From Nitrospirillum sp034653275 (lineage in GTDB: Bacteria; Pseudomonadota; Alphaproteobacteria; Azospirillales; Azospirillaceae), in contig NZ_JAYEES010000004.1 in the NCBI RefSeq assembly GCF_034653275.1, positions 62,001 through 126,000 on the forward strand: DNA of 64,000 nt, written 5' to 3'. Position 1 is the first letter of the stretch; every line of letters begins with the position of its first letter. The notes under the pieces are model-generated. The model was not told where the DNA came from. It saw nothing but the letters and a program-made list of their open reading frames with translations, and searched no databases. Below, piece after piece: positions 23,545-32,047 of the stretch. Both the position numbers and the translations under genes were made by a program.

Positions 23545-25140
23545 ATGCCCAACCTGATCAACAAAATCGCGACCTGGTGGCTGGGCGAGGACGAGCAGCC
23601 GGCGACGTCGTCCCGTCCCGCCCGCTCGCGCGCCGTCGAGCCCATCACGCCCGAGGCCGGCCCGGACGCCGGCCCGGATGATATCCAGGACAGGCTGGGC
23701 GCCATCCTGGAGCATCAGGCGCGGGTCAGCGCCGGCACGGTCCAGCTTCTGGGCCTGGAAAGCTTGAAGGAAAAGCTGGGGTCCCGCTGGCCGTCGGTGC
23801 GCGACCGCGTGCACCAGCTGACCGAACGACTGCTGAACCAGTCGCTGGGCCCTGGCGATGTTGTCTTCCCCTATGGCCCCGACACCTATCTGGTGGTCTT
23901 CGCCCAGATGGACGAACGCGCGGCCGGCCTGCTGTGCGCCCGCGTGCTGCAGGACCTGCAGCGCCTGCTGCTGGGCGATGCCGACACCGCCACCATCGTG
24001 GTGCGCACCGCCGTGCGCCAGGTCACGGGCGACCTGGTGCTGAAGCCCCACCGCCTGGCCGACCTGCTGGCCGGCACCGCCCGCGTCGAGGCCGTGGCCA
24101 AGGGGCGGGAGGAGGCGGCGTTGGCAAAGGCCGCGCCCGGCTGGACCGACTTGCACGGCGCGCCGGGCCGGGGCGGGGGCGGCACCCTCATCCAGGACGC
24201 GGCCGGCGGTTCCGGCGATCCCGGCTGGATGCCCTTGCCCAGCCAGGGTGGCCGGGCGGGCGCGGCGGGCTTCCGCCAGGGTGAGGTGACGGCCGCCTGG
24301 GCCGCGCATGGCCAGCTTGGGCCGTTGGAAGTCGTCTATCGCCCGGTCTGGGACGCCAACCACCAAGCCCTGTGCCTGTATATCACCCGGGGGCGGCGCA
24401 TGCGCCGGGGCGGCCAGGCCGTCTATGGCTACGACACCATCCCCCAGGCGGCGGGCGCCCAGGCGGCGGGCGGCGGGACCCTGTCGGCCGAAACCCTGAA
24501 CGCCATCCTGGACCTGGATGAGGAAGCGATGCGCCAGGCCATCGCCGCCTATCTGGAACTCTATGACAACCGCTTCCGCTTCTTCCTGTCGCTGCCCGTG
24601 CATTACGAGACGCTGGCCGGGGTGCAGCGTCGCCGGTCTTACGTGGCGCTGGCCAGCCGTATCCCGGCCCACCTCATCCCTTTCCTGACCTATCATCTGG
24701 TGGGCCTGCCCGAGGGCACGCCCACCGGCCGGCTGGCGGATTTCGTAACCGCCCTGCGCCCCTTCGGCCGCAACCTGATGGTGGGCGTGGCCCTGGGGCG
24801 CCAGGACATGGCCACGCTGGCCGCGGCGGGGGTGAAGGGCGTGGGCGTCATCCTGCCCGGCGCCGGCGACAGGATGGCCGTCGATCACCCGGGGGCGGAA
24901 CGGCCCAGCCCGGAACGGGTGGCGACCGACCTGGGCCTGGTGGCGGCCGAGGCCCGGCGCCATCGCCTGAAACTCTATGTCGAGGGCGTGGACTCGGCGG
25001 AGACCGAGGGGCTGGCGGATCGCGTGGGTGCCGACTTCATCGCCGGCGACCTGATCGGCGGTTGGACGGAAACGCCGGAACACATCGTGCGCATGTCCCG
25101 TGTCGACCTGCTGGCCAATTCCCGGCAATCGCCCCCTTAA
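23545..25140 (+). CDS. Degenerate GGDEF-EAL protein, probably catalytically inactive
   Basis: The product is 531 residues from ATG at 23545; the nearest GGAG lies 15 bases upstream, so the start is uncertain. Residues 110-115 read YGPDTY followed by LVVF, matching YGGDEF plus its strand with the catalytic residues changed. In the second half LEVVYRPVWDANHQALCLY aligns with the EAL-domain entry 'YQPIVD...EAL', with CLY in place of EAL. Near the end YVEGVDSAETEGLADRVGAD and FIAGDLIG match the 'AEGVET...G.D..QGYL' region. No cyclase or phosphodiesterase activity is expected. It could bind c-di-GMP or act as a scaffold. The first 45 residues are polar and may be a linker. It ends by sharing bases with the convergent Sel1 gene stop. 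Confidence 0.65.
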   Translation: MPNLINKIATWWLGEDEQPATSSRPARSRAVEPITPEAGPDAGPDDIQDRLGAILEHQARVSAGTVQLLGLESLKEKLGSRWPSVRDRVHQLTERLLNQSLGPGDVVFPYGPDTYLVVFAQMDERAAGLLCARVLQDLQRLLLGDADTATIVVRTAVRQVTGDLVLKPHRLADLLAGTARVEAVAKGREEAALAKAAPGWTDLHGAPGRGGGGTLIQDAAGGSGDPGWMPLPSQGGRAGAAGFRQGEVTAAWAAHGQLGPLEVVYRPVWDANHQALCLYITRGRRMRRGGQAVYGYDTIPQAAGAQAAGGGTLSAETLNAILDLDEEAMRQAIAAYLELYDNRFRFFLSLPVHYETLAGVQRRRSYVALASRIPAHLIPFLTYHLVGLPEGTPTGRLADFVTALRPFGRNLMVGVALGRQDMATLAAAGVKGVGVILPGAGDRMAVDHPGAERPSPERVATDLGLVAAEARRHRLKLYVEGVDSAETEGLADRVGADFIAGDLIGGWTETPEHIVRMSRVDLLANSRQSPP

Positions 25141-26150
25141 AAAGCATTTGGCAGCAGAAGGACGCTACCGCGCCTTGGGGCCCGGCCGCTGGTCGGGGGC
25201 AGCTTGGCCCACAGGCGCCGCGCCTCCGCCGGGTCCTTGGGCGCGCCGTCGCCGTTCTCGTACATCTGCGCCAGCAGGGCTATGGCGCCCTGCTCGCCGC
25301 CGTCCGCCGCCTTGCGCAGCCAGTGCAGCGCCTGGGCGTCGTCGCGGGCGACACCCTCGCCCTGGCGGTATTGGAAGCCCAGGGCGAACTGGGCGGGAAC
25401 CCAGCCGCGTTCAGCGGCCATCATGTTCCAGCGCGCGGCCTCCACCGGGTCCTTGGGGACGCCCACGCCGGCCAGGTAGATGGCTCCCATCTGGCCCTGG
25501 GCGCGGACGAAGCCCTGGCTGGCCGCCTGCTTGTACAGGCGTGCCGCCTCCGTCGGGTTGGGCGGCACGCCGGCGCCGTTCTGGTACATCCAGCCCAGGT
25601 TGGTCTGGCCGGCGGGGTCGCCCTGGCGGGCGCCCAGGGTGTACAGGCGCACCGCCTCCGCCACGTTCTTGGGCACGCCGCTGCCGTTCTCGTAATGCCA
25701 ACCCAGGCTGACCTGGCCGCGGGCGTTGCCCTGGTCGGCCGCCAGCTTGTACAGGCGCGCGGCCTCCGCCGGATCCTTGGGCAGGCCGTTGCTGCCCTGG
25801 TCGTACAGCACCGCCAGCCCCACCTGGGCCTGGGCGTTGCCCTTCTCCACCGCCTGGCGCAGATAGGCCAGCGCCTTGTCCTGGTCCACGGCCACGCCCA
25901 GGCCCTGCCCATAAATCTTGGACAGCTCCACCATGGCGCCGGCGTCGCCCTGGCCCGCCAGCTGGGTCAGCGTGGGCAGCGCCCCGGCGTAGTCGTGCCT
26001 GGCCATGGCCAGCCGCGCCATGGCCAGGTCGGACGCGTTGTCGGCCCAGGCCGGCCCGGTGCCTCCGCCGAACGCCAGCAGGGCGACGACGGCCAGGGAC
26101 ATGGCCAGCTTCGACAGGGGGCGGGCGGTTTGGTGCGGGGATCGCGGCAT
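25137..26150 (-). CDS. Secreted Sel1-repeat (TPR-like) protein
   Basis: The product is 337 residues from ATG at 26150, with AAGGA upstream. A signal peptide (LAMSLAVVALLAFGGG, then PAWA) is followed by about seven Sel1 repeats of 36 residues with the pattern A..LG..Y..G.GV..D..A A.W...A A.QG. Examples are AQVGLAVLYDQGSNGLPKD, GQVSLGWHYENGSGVPKN and AQFALGFQYRQGEGVARD. Such solenoids mediate protein-protein contacts, and in bacteria they appear in envelope stress and signalling. Its stop overlaps that of the degenerate GGDEF-EAL gene on the other strand. The partner is not evident. Confidence 0.88.
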   Translation of the reverse strand: MPRSPHQTARPLSKLAMSLAVVALLAFGGGTGPAWADNASDLAMARLAMARHDYAGALPTLTQLAGQGDAGAMVELSKIYGQGLGVAVDQDKALAYLRQAVEKGNAQAQVGLAVLYDQGSNGLPKDPAEAARLYKLAADQGNARGQVSLGWHYENGSGVPKNVAEAVRLYTLGARQGDPAGQTNLGWMYQNGAGVPPNPTEAARLYKQAASQGFVRAQGQMGAIYLAGVGVPKDPVEAARWNMMAAERGWVPAQFALGFQYRQGEGVARDDAQALHWLRKAADGGEQGAIALLAQMYENGDGAPKDPAEARRLWAKLPPTSGRAPRRGSVLLLPNAF

Positions 26151-26183
26151 GGGGTATGGTCCTTGGCCGAAAATGAAGGCCCG

Positions 26184-27152
26184 TCAGGTCGGGCGCAGAA
26201 CGTCGCGCAGCCAGCGGTTGGCGGGGTCCTCGTCACTGGCGCGATGCCAGTAGAGATTAAACGCCAATGGCGGCATGTCCAGAGGCAGGGGCAGGGTGAC
26301 CAGGGCCCCCCGGCTGCCGTCCACCAGCGGCTGGCTGTGGTGCCGGCCCATGGTCAGCAGCAGGCCACCACCTTTCAGGCCCGCCTCCGCTACCACGCGG
26401 CAGGCGGTCTCATACCGTTGGCAGCGTAGCGAAATTTTCCGCTGTATGCCCAGGCGCAACAGGGCGTAGTCCTCCACCGCCGGACCGCTGCGGCGGGAGG
26501 AGACGGCGATGTGCGCCGCCGTCCTATACCCCTCCAGATCAACGGGGGCACGGCCCGCGGCCGCGACCAGGCAATAGTCGTCGCTCAACAGCGGCAGATG
26601 GCGCAGGTCGGGGTCGGGCGCCAGCGTCACGTCCACCGCCAGGTCCATGCGGCCCCGCGCCAGGTCGGCCTTCATGGTGGCCCGGTCCAGCCGCACGCTG
26701 TCCAGCCGGGGGCTGGCACCCTCCGCCAGATGCCGGCGCAGGCGGGCCATCATGGCCGGCAGCAGGGCGGGCTCCACCGCCTCGGGCATGGCGATGACGG
26801 CTTGGCGCAAATCGCGGTCCGGCTGGAAATCCTGCGCGTCGGCCAGGGCCCGGCCCAGGGCCGCCAGCGCCTCGCGCACCCGGGGGGCCAGGCGGCGCGC
26901 CAGGGCGGAGGGCGCCACGCCCCGGCCGTCGCGGGGGAACAGCGGTTCGTTTCCGGCACCCGTGGGCCCCGTCCCCAGGTGCGGGCCCAGCTGGTCGCGC
27001 AGGCGGGCCAGGGCATGGCTGACGGCCGATTGCGACAGCGCCAGCTCATCCGCCGCCCGCGTCAGGCTGCGTGCCCGGTAGACGGCGTCGAACACCCGCA
27101 ACAGGTTCAGGTCCAACCGGGAAAGCAGGCGAATATCATGAACATCATTCAT
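26184..27152 (-). CDS. LysR-family regulator of the acyl-CoA dehydrogenase operon
   Basis: The product is 322 residues from ATG at 27152. The helix-turn-helix is FDAVYRARSLTRAADELALSQSAVSHALARLRDQL. A Gly/Pro-rich insertion of about ten residues (HLGTGPTGAGN) comes before the usual 'EPLFPRDGRGV' segment of LysR proteins, lengthening the first wing-to-linker region. The gene is divergent from the acyl-CoA dehydrogenase with only 79 bases between starts, the classic arrangement for a LysR regulator and its target. The effector would be a fatty or hydroxy acid intermediate, by inference. Confidence 0.88.
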   Translation of the reverse strand: MNDVHDIRLLSRLDLNLLRVFDAVYRARSLTRAADELALSQSAVSHALARLRDQLGPHLGTGPTGAGNEPLFPRDGRGVAPSALARRLAPRVREALAALGRALADAQDFQPDRDLRQAVIAMPEAVEPALLPAMMARLRRHLAEGASPRLDSVRLDRATMKADLARGRMDLAVDVTLAPDPDLRHLPLLSDDYCLVAAAGRAPVDLEGYRTAAHIAVSSRRSGPAVEDYALLRLGIQRKISLRCQRYETACRVVAEAGLKGGGLLLTMGRHHSQPLVDGSRGALVTLPLPLDMPPLAFNLYWHRASDEDPANRWLRDVLRPT

Positions 27153-27231
27153 GGTTTATCGCGCATAAACTTCCCATCCGTTCATGTCAATCCGGCGCTA
27201 CACTCCGCCCTAACAAAGGGAGAGAACGCCG
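27153..27231. promoter_or_regulatory. Divergent LysR / acyl-CoA dehydrogenase promoter region
   Basis: These 79 bases are AT-richer than the neighbouring genes and include GGTTTATCGCGCATAAAC, which holds the dyad GTTTAT-CGCGC-ATAAAC. That is a good candidate for the LysR binding site. AAAGGGAGAG serves the dehydrogenase ATG at 27232. Confidence 0.5.
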
Positions 27232-28470
27232 ATGGACTTCCAGCCCAGCGCCCGCGGCCAGGACTATCTGGACCGTGTCCGCCGCTTCATCGCCGACCAC
27301 ATCGCCCCGGTGGAGGCGCAGTACTGGCGCGACGTCGCCGCCCATGACGGCCCCGACTGGACCGCCTGGCGGGTGCCCCCCAAGATGGAGGAGCTGAAGG
27401 CCCGGGCCAAGGCCGAGGGCCTGTGGAACATGTTCCTGCCCGACGCGGAATTGGGCGCCGGCCTCAGCACCCTGGAATACGCCCCCATCGCCGAAGCCAC
27501 GGGCCACAGCCTGATGGCGCCGGAGGTGTTCAACTGCAACGCCCCCGACACCGGCAATATGGAGGTGCTGTGGCGGTACGGCAGCAAGGAGCAGCAGGAA
27601 CGGTGGCTGAAGCCCCTGCTGGCCGGCGAAATCCGCAGCGTCTTCAGCATGACCGAGCCCGAGGTGGCCTCCTCCGACGCCACCAACATGGCGGCCACGG
27701 CGGTGGTCGAGGGAGACGAGGTGGTGGTGACCGGCCGCAAATGGTGGTCCAGCGGCATCGGCGATCCCCGCGCCCGCATCGCCATCGTCATGGCCCGCAC
27801 CCCGGATGAGAACCGCGACCGCCATCACCAGCATTCCATGGTGCTGGTGCCCCTGGACACTCCCGGCGTGCGCATAGAGCGCATGCTGCCCGTGTTCGGC
27901 GCTTGGGATGCCCCCCACGGCCATGGCGAGGTGGTGTTCGACCGGGTGCGGGTGCCGGCCGGCAACCTGATCGCCGGCCCCGGCATGGGGTTCGAGATCG
28001 CGCAGGGGCGCCTGGGCCCCGGCCGTATCCATCACTGCATGCGCTGCCTGGGTGCCGCCGAAGCGGCGCTGGACCTCATGATCCGCCGGGGTACCAGCCG
28101 CACCGCCTTCGGCCGGCCGCTGATCGATCTGGGCGGTAATCGCGAACGGGTGGCGGAGGCCCGCGTGGCCATCGACCAGGCCCGCCTGCTGACCCTCTAT
28201 GCCGCCTGGAAGATGGACAAGGTCGGGACCCAAGCGGCCCTGACCGAGATCTCCGCCATCAAGGTGGTGGCGCCCAGCGTACTGGAACGGGTGGTGGACG
28301 ACGCCATCCAGATGCATGGCGGCGCCGGCGTGTCGGGCGACACGCCGCTGGCCGGCTTCTACGCCCAGGCGCGGTCCCTGCGCCTGGCCGATGGGCCGGA
28401 TGAGGTGCACAAGGCCATGATCGCCCGCATCGAGTTGGCCAAGCGCGGCTACAAGAAAACACCGGCATGA
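27232..28470 (+). CDS. Acyl-CoA dehydrogenase, ACAD10/ACAD11 type
   Basis: The product is 412 residues. It carries the FAD and substrate blocks of the ACAD10/11 subgroup: FSMTEPEVASSDATNMAATA, then GRKWWSSGIGDPR, HQHSMVLVPLDTPGV and the highly typical QGRLGPGRIHHCMR. The end is IQMHGGAGVSGDTPLAGFY and SLRLADGPDEVHKAMIARIE. In the human proteins this domain is fused to an APH-type kinase domain; here the kinase is a separate gene in the same operon. The enzymes convert 4-hydroxyacyl-CoA to enoyl-CoA through a phosphorylated intermediate, and LvaA/LvaC of the levulinate pathway do the same. Substrate chain length is not known here. Confidence 0.9.
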   Translation: MDFQPSARGQDYLDRVRRFIADHIAPVEAQYWRDVAAHDGPDWTAWRVPPKMEELKARAKAEGLWNMFLPDAELGAGLSTLEYAPIAEATGHSLMAPEVFNCNAPDTGNMEVLWRYGSKEQQERWLKPLLAGEIRSVFSMTEPEVASSDATNMAATAVVEGDEVVVTGRKWWSSGIGDPRARIAIVMARTPDENRDRHHQHSMVLVPLDTPGVRIERMLPVFGAWDAPHGHGEVVFDRVRVPAGNLIAGPGMGFEIAQGRLGPGRIHHCMRCLGAAEAALDLMIRRGTSRTAFGRPLIDLGGNRERVAEARVAIDQARLLTLYAAWKMDKVGTQAALTEISAIKVVAPSVLERVVDDAIQMHGGAGVSGDTPLAGFYAQARSLRLADGPDEVHKAMIARIELAKRGYKKTPA

Positions 28471-28516
28471 GCCATCGGCAGTCGCCGGTAGAGGCCGCGA
28501 TCGCGGGCTGAGGGGG

Positions 28517-28536
28517 CTTTGATCCCTGGATCAAAG
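28517..28536. promoter_or_regulatory. Perfect palindrome in the dehydrogenase-SDR gap
   Basis: CTTTGATCC, two bases, GGATCAAAG form a 9-base inverted repeat in the 97-base gap before the SDR start at 28568. It could be an operator for an internal promoter or an mRNA hairpin. There is no T run. Confidence 0.45.
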
Positions 28537-28567
28537 GCTGATGAAGAATAAGGGGAGGGTTGAGGGC

Positions 28568-29455
28568 ATGGGCATCACACCGAAGACGGGGCCCCAGGGC
28601 GGGCGGATCTTCATCACCGGTGGGGCCAGCGGCCTGGGCCTGGCGCTGGGCAAGCGTTACGCCCGGGCGGGCTGGCGCGTGGCCGTGGGCGACATCAACC
28701 CCGACGCCATGGCGGCGGCGGTGGCGGAGCTGTCGGCCATCGCGCCCGACGCCTTCGCCATCCCCTGCGACGTGCGCGGCGACGCGGCGCTGGACGCGGC
28801 CGCCCAGGCGCTGACCCAGCGCTGGGGCGGGGTCGACATCGTCGTCAACAACGCCGGCGTGGCCCAGGCCGGCAACATCGACGACACGCCGCTGGACGAC
28901 TGGCGCTGGATCATCGACATCAACCTGATGGGCGTGGTGCGGGGCTGCAAGGCCTTCACGCCGATGTTCAAGGCGCAGGGCCACGGCTATTTCGTGAACA
29001 CCGCCTCCATGGCAGGCCTGCTCGATATGCCGACGATGAGCGCCTACAACGCCACCAAGGCGGCGGTGGTCTCCCTTTCCGAGACGCTGCAGCACGAACT
29101 GGCGCCCAGCGGCATCGGCGTCAGCGTCATCTGCCCCTCCTTCTTCAAGACGAACCTGGCCAGCAGCCTGCGGACCACCGACCCGCGCCTGCGCGCCCGG
29201 GTGGACAAGCTGCTGAACCGCCCCGGCATCACGGCGGAGGATGTGGCCGAGTACGTGTTCCAGGGCGTGGCCGCGGGCCGGTGCCACCTGCTGCCGCACA
29301 AGGAAGGCCGCCGGTTCTGGCTGCTGAAGCGGCTGATGCCGCGGGCCTGGTACGTCGCCATGATCGACAAGCGGGCGCGCAGCATGGCCACGCCGTCGCG
29401 CAGCGGCGTCGCGCCAGCCCCGGCGGGCGCGACCACGCCCGGGTCGCGCGGGTGA
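28568..29455 (+). CDS. Short-chain dehydrogenase/reductase (first in operon)
   Basis: The product is 295 residues. ATG at 28568 follows GGGGAGG at good spacing; ATG at 28541 lacks one. The Rossmann loop is TGGASGLG, the structural motif is NNAG, and the catalytic YxxxK reads YNATK, with serine in NTASMAG. The C-terminal 50 residues extend beyond the usual 250-residue core (KRLMPRAWYVAMIDKRAR and a Pro/Ala tail). The stop overlaps the kinase start (GTGA). In the operon it probably oxidises or reduces a hydroxyacyl intermediate, much as LvaD does in levulinate use; that assignment is inference. Confidence 0.88.
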   Translation: MGITPKTGPQGGRIFITGGASGLGLALGKRYARAGWRVAVGDINPDAMAAAVAELSAIAPDAFAIPCDVRGDAALDAAAQALTQRWGGVDIVVNNAGVAQAGNIDDTPLDDWRWIIDINLMGVVRGCKAFTPMFKAQGHGYFVNTASMAGLLDMPTMSAYNATKAAVVSLSETLQHELAPSGIGVSVICPSFFKTNLASSLRTTDPRLRARVDKLLNRPGITAEDVAEYVFQGVAAGRCHLLPHKEGRRFWLLKRLMPRAWYVAMIDKRARSMATPSRSGVAPAPAGATTPGSRG

Positions 29456-30576
29456 CGGCGGCGTCCGTGGCGGGGGGCGCCCCGCCCCGTCCCGTGACCG
29501 ACCGGGCGGGCCCGGTCCGGCCGGGTGAGGATCTGGACGCGGCCGTGATCGACCGCTGGCTGAAGGAACGGCGGCCGGACCTGCGGGGCCTGCCCGTCGT
29601 GACGCAGTATTCCGGCGGGGCCAGCAACTGGACCTATCGCCTGGCCTATGGCCAGGACGGGGCGGAGGGCGACTTCATCCTGCGCCGGCCGCCGGCCGGC
29701 ACCAAGGCCAAGTCCGCCCACGACATGGCCCGTGAATTCCGCGTGCAACAGGCGCTCAAGCCGGTCTTCCCTTGGGTGCCCACCATGGTGGGGCTCTGCC
29801 AGGACGAGCGGGTCATCGGTGCCGACTTCTACGTCATGGAACGCATCGCGGGCGTCATCCCCCGGGCCAACCTGCCGCGCGGCCTGGACATGGGCCCCGA
29901 TGCGGTGCGCCGCCTGTGCCTGGCCATGGTGGACAAGCTGGTGGCCCTGCACCGGGTGGATCCGGAGGCGGCCGGCCTGTCCGCGCTGGGCAAGGGCGAC
30001 GGCTATTGCCGCCGCCAGGTGGAAGGCTGGTCGGGCCGGTATCAGAAGGCGCGCACCTGGAACGTGCCCTCTTTCGCCAAGGTGCGGGCCTGGCTGGCGG
30101 CCAACACCCCGGCCGACAGCGCCGCCTGCGTCATCCACAACGATTGGCGCTTCGACAACCTGGTGCTGGACGCGGCCGACCCCACCCGCGTCATCGGCGT
30201 GCTGGACTGGGAAATGGCCACCATCGGCGATCCGCTGATGGACCTGGGCGGGGCCCTGGCCTATTGGGTGCAGGCGGATGACGACTTCTTCATGCGCTCC
30301 ATCCGCCGCCAGCCCACCCACCTGCCGGGCATGCTGACGCGAGACCAGGTGGTGGCGCACTATTTGGCGGCCATGGGCGACCGGCTGGACGCCAAGGCGG
30401 TGGATTGGACCTTTTATGAGGTGTTCGGCCTGTTCCGCCTGGCCGTGATCGCCCAGCAGATCTATTACCGCTACCATCACCGGCAGACCCGCAACCCGGC
30501 GTTCAAGCGCTTCTGGCTGCTGGTGACCTACCTGGATTGGCGGTGCCGCCGCATCCTGCGCCGGGCGGGGCGGTGA
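29452..30576 (+). CDS. APH-family kinase, LvaA/ACAD10-11 kinase-domain type
   Basis: The product is 374 residues from GTG at 29452, which overlaps the SDR stop as GTGA; the longer open frame to 29281 lies inside the SDR gene. Kinase motifs are the ATP-loop region (YSGGASNWTYRL, then FILRRPPAG), the Brenner motif HNDWRFDNLVLD and the metal-binding block GVLDWEMATIGDP. LRRPPAG...AHDMAREF is characteristic of the APH group that partners ACAD10/11 dehydrogenases. It is expected to phosphorylate the 4-hydroxyl of a hydroxyacyl-CoA rather than an antibiotic. Tight linkage with the dehydrogenase supports this. Confidence 0.88.
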   Translation: MTAASVAGGAPPRPVTDRAGPVRPGEDLDAAVIDRWLKERRPDLRGLPVVTQYSGGASNWTYRLAYGQDGAEGDFILRRPPAGTKAKSAHDMAREFRVQQALKPVFPWVPTMVGLCQDERVIGADFYVMERIAGVIPRANLPRGLDMGPDAVRRLCLAMVDKLVALHRVDPEAAGLSALGKGDGYCRRQVEGWSGRYQKARTWNVPSFAKVRAWLAANTPADSAACVIHNDWRFDNLVLDAADPTRVIGVLDWEMATIGDPLMDLGGALAYWVQADDDFFMRSIRRQPTHLPGMLTRDQVVAHYLAAMGDRLDAKAVDWTFYEVFGLFRLAVIAQQIYYRYHHRQTRNPAFKRFWLLVTYLDWRCRRILRRAGR

Positions 30577-30580
30577 TCCC

Positions 30581-31288
30581 ATGGTGGCGCTGCATCTCGT
30601 CCGCCATGGCCAGGCTTCCTTCGGGGCGGATGATTACGACCGGCTGTCGGCGCTGGGCGTCGCCCAGGGCCGGGTGGTGGGGCAACAGCTGGGCGCCCGG
30701 CTGGGGGCGGCGGACATCGCCGTCGTCAGCGGCAGTCTGAATCGCCACCGCGACACCGCCGCCGCCTGCCTTGAGGCCATGGGCCGGGGCGGCGTGGCCC
30801 TGTCCATCGATCCCGACCTGAACGAATACGACCCCACCGACGTGGTCGCCTGCCATCGCCCCGATTTGGCCGACGCCGCGGCGCTCAGGGCGGAACTGGC
30901 CACCGCGCCCGATCCCCGCCGCGCCTACCAGGCCCTGTTCGCCGAGGCGGTGGCCCGCTGGATGGGCGGGGAACACGACGGGGACTACGCAGAATGCTGG
31001 CCGGTGTTCCGCAACCGGGTGCTGGCCGGTTTGGCCCGGGCGGCCCAGCGGGGCAACACCGTCCTGGTCTTCACCTCCGGCGGGCCCATCATGGTGGCGG
31101 TGCAGGCCGTGCTGGGCCTGGATGACGCCGGCGCCCGCCAGGTGCACTGGGCCCTGGTCAACGGCGGCGTCACCAAGCTGCTGGCCCCATCCAGGGCCGT
31201 GGGCAGGGTGGGGGCGGGCTGGTCGCTGTCCAGCCTGAACGAGCAGGCGGGCCTGGACGGGCCCAACGGCCTGCTGACCTATCGCTGA
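30581..31288 (+). CDS. Histidine phosphatase (phosphoglycerate mutase-like)
   Basis: The product is 235 residues, starting four bases after the kinase stop. The catalytic motif is LVRHGQASFG, and the second histidine-side motif appears as VFTSGGPIM, where the usual 'VSHGG' has Thr-Ser instead of Ser-His. The loss of that histidine is notable: the second catalytic His of this superfamily would be missing or moved. Members dephosphorylate small molecules or proteins. Its place directly after an acyl-CoA kinase suggests removal of phosphate from a pathway intermediate or a side product. Human ACAD10 carries a phosphatase-like HAD domain in the same pathway. Confidence 0.8.
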   Translation: MVALHLVRHGQASFGADDYDRLSALGVAQGRVVGQQLGARLGAADIAVVSGSLNRHRDTAAACLEAMGRGGVALSIDPDLNEYDPTDVVACHRPDLADAAALRAELATAPDPRRAYQALFAEAVARWMGGEHDGDYAECWPVFRNRVLAGLARAAQRGNTVLVFTSGGPIMVAVQAVLGLDDAGARQVHWALVNGGVTKLLAPSRAVGRVGAGWSLSSLNEQAGLDGPNGLLTYR

Positions 31289-31297
31289 GGAACCAAG

Positions 31298-32047
31298 ATG
31301 CCGGCCAAGACCATCCTCATCACCGGTGCCAGCTCCGGCTTGGGCCAGGGCATGGCCCGGGAATTCGCCGCCCTCGGGCGGGACCTGGCCTTGTGCGCCC
31401 GCCGGACCGGGCGGCTGGAGGCCCTGCGCGACGAACTGCTGAAGGCCCAGCCCGGTATCCGTGTCGCCATCCGCCCGCTGGATGTCACCGACCACGCGGC
31501 GGTGTTTGAAACCTTTCATGCTTTCGATACCGAAATGGGCGGGCTGGACCGCATCATCGTCAATGCCGGCATCGGTGCCGGCCGGCGCGTCGGCACCGGC
31601 CACTTCGCTGACAACCTGGCCACCGCCCAGACCAACTTCGTGGCGGCACTGGCGCAATGCGAGGCGGCGCTGGAATTGTTCCGGTCCCGGAACAAGGGGC
31701 ACCTGGTGGTCATCTCTTCCATGAGCGCACTGCGCGGCCTGCCCCGGCACCTGACCACCTACGCCGCCACCAAGGCCGGTCTGGCCGCCCTGACCGAAGG
31801 TATCCAGGCGGACCTGCTGCGCAGCCCCATCCGGGTCAGCAGCATCCTGCCCGGCTATATCCGCACCGAACTGAACGAGGGCGCCAAGCGCCTGCCCTTC
31901 GCCGTCTCGGGTGACGTGGGCAGCCGCCTGCTGGTGAAGGCCATCGAGCGGGAACCGGCCAAGGCCTATGTCCCCGCTTGGCCCTGGGCCTACATGGCGC
32001 CGGTCCTGAGACTGCTGCCCCTGTCACTGGTGGCCAAGCTGGCTTAG
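31298..32047 (+). CDS. Short-chain dehydrogenase/reductase (second in operon)
   Basis: The product is 249 residues starting at ATG 31298. Motifs are TGASSGLG, VNAG (in IIVNAGIG), serine in VISSMSA and YAATK for the catalytic Tyr and Lys. A hydrophobic tail (VPAWPWAYMAPVLRLLPLSLVAKL) suggests membrane association, as in lipid-acting SDRs. It is the last gene of the five-gene operon; its stop overlaps the convergent DUF4349 gene by four bases. Its substrate is probably an acyl or hydroxyacyl compound, by context. Confidence 0.88.
   Translation: MPAKTILITGASSGLGQGMAREFAALGRDLALCARRTGRLEALRDELLKAQPGIRVAIRPLDVTDHAAVFETFHAFDTEMGGLDRIIVNAGIGAGRRVGTGHFADNLATAQTNFVAALAQCEAALELFRSRNKGHLVVISSMSALRGLPRHLTTYAATKAGLAALTEGIQADLLRSPIRVSSILPGYIRTELNEGAKRLPFAVSGDVGSRLLVKAIEREPAKAYVPAWPWAYMAPVLRLLPLSLVAKLA

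Noticed and set aside
29452..30576. Antibiotic (aminoglycoside) resistance by the APH-fold gene
   Set aside because: It is in an operon with an ACAD10/11 dehydrogenase and has that kinase group's motifs, so a metabolic role is much more likely.
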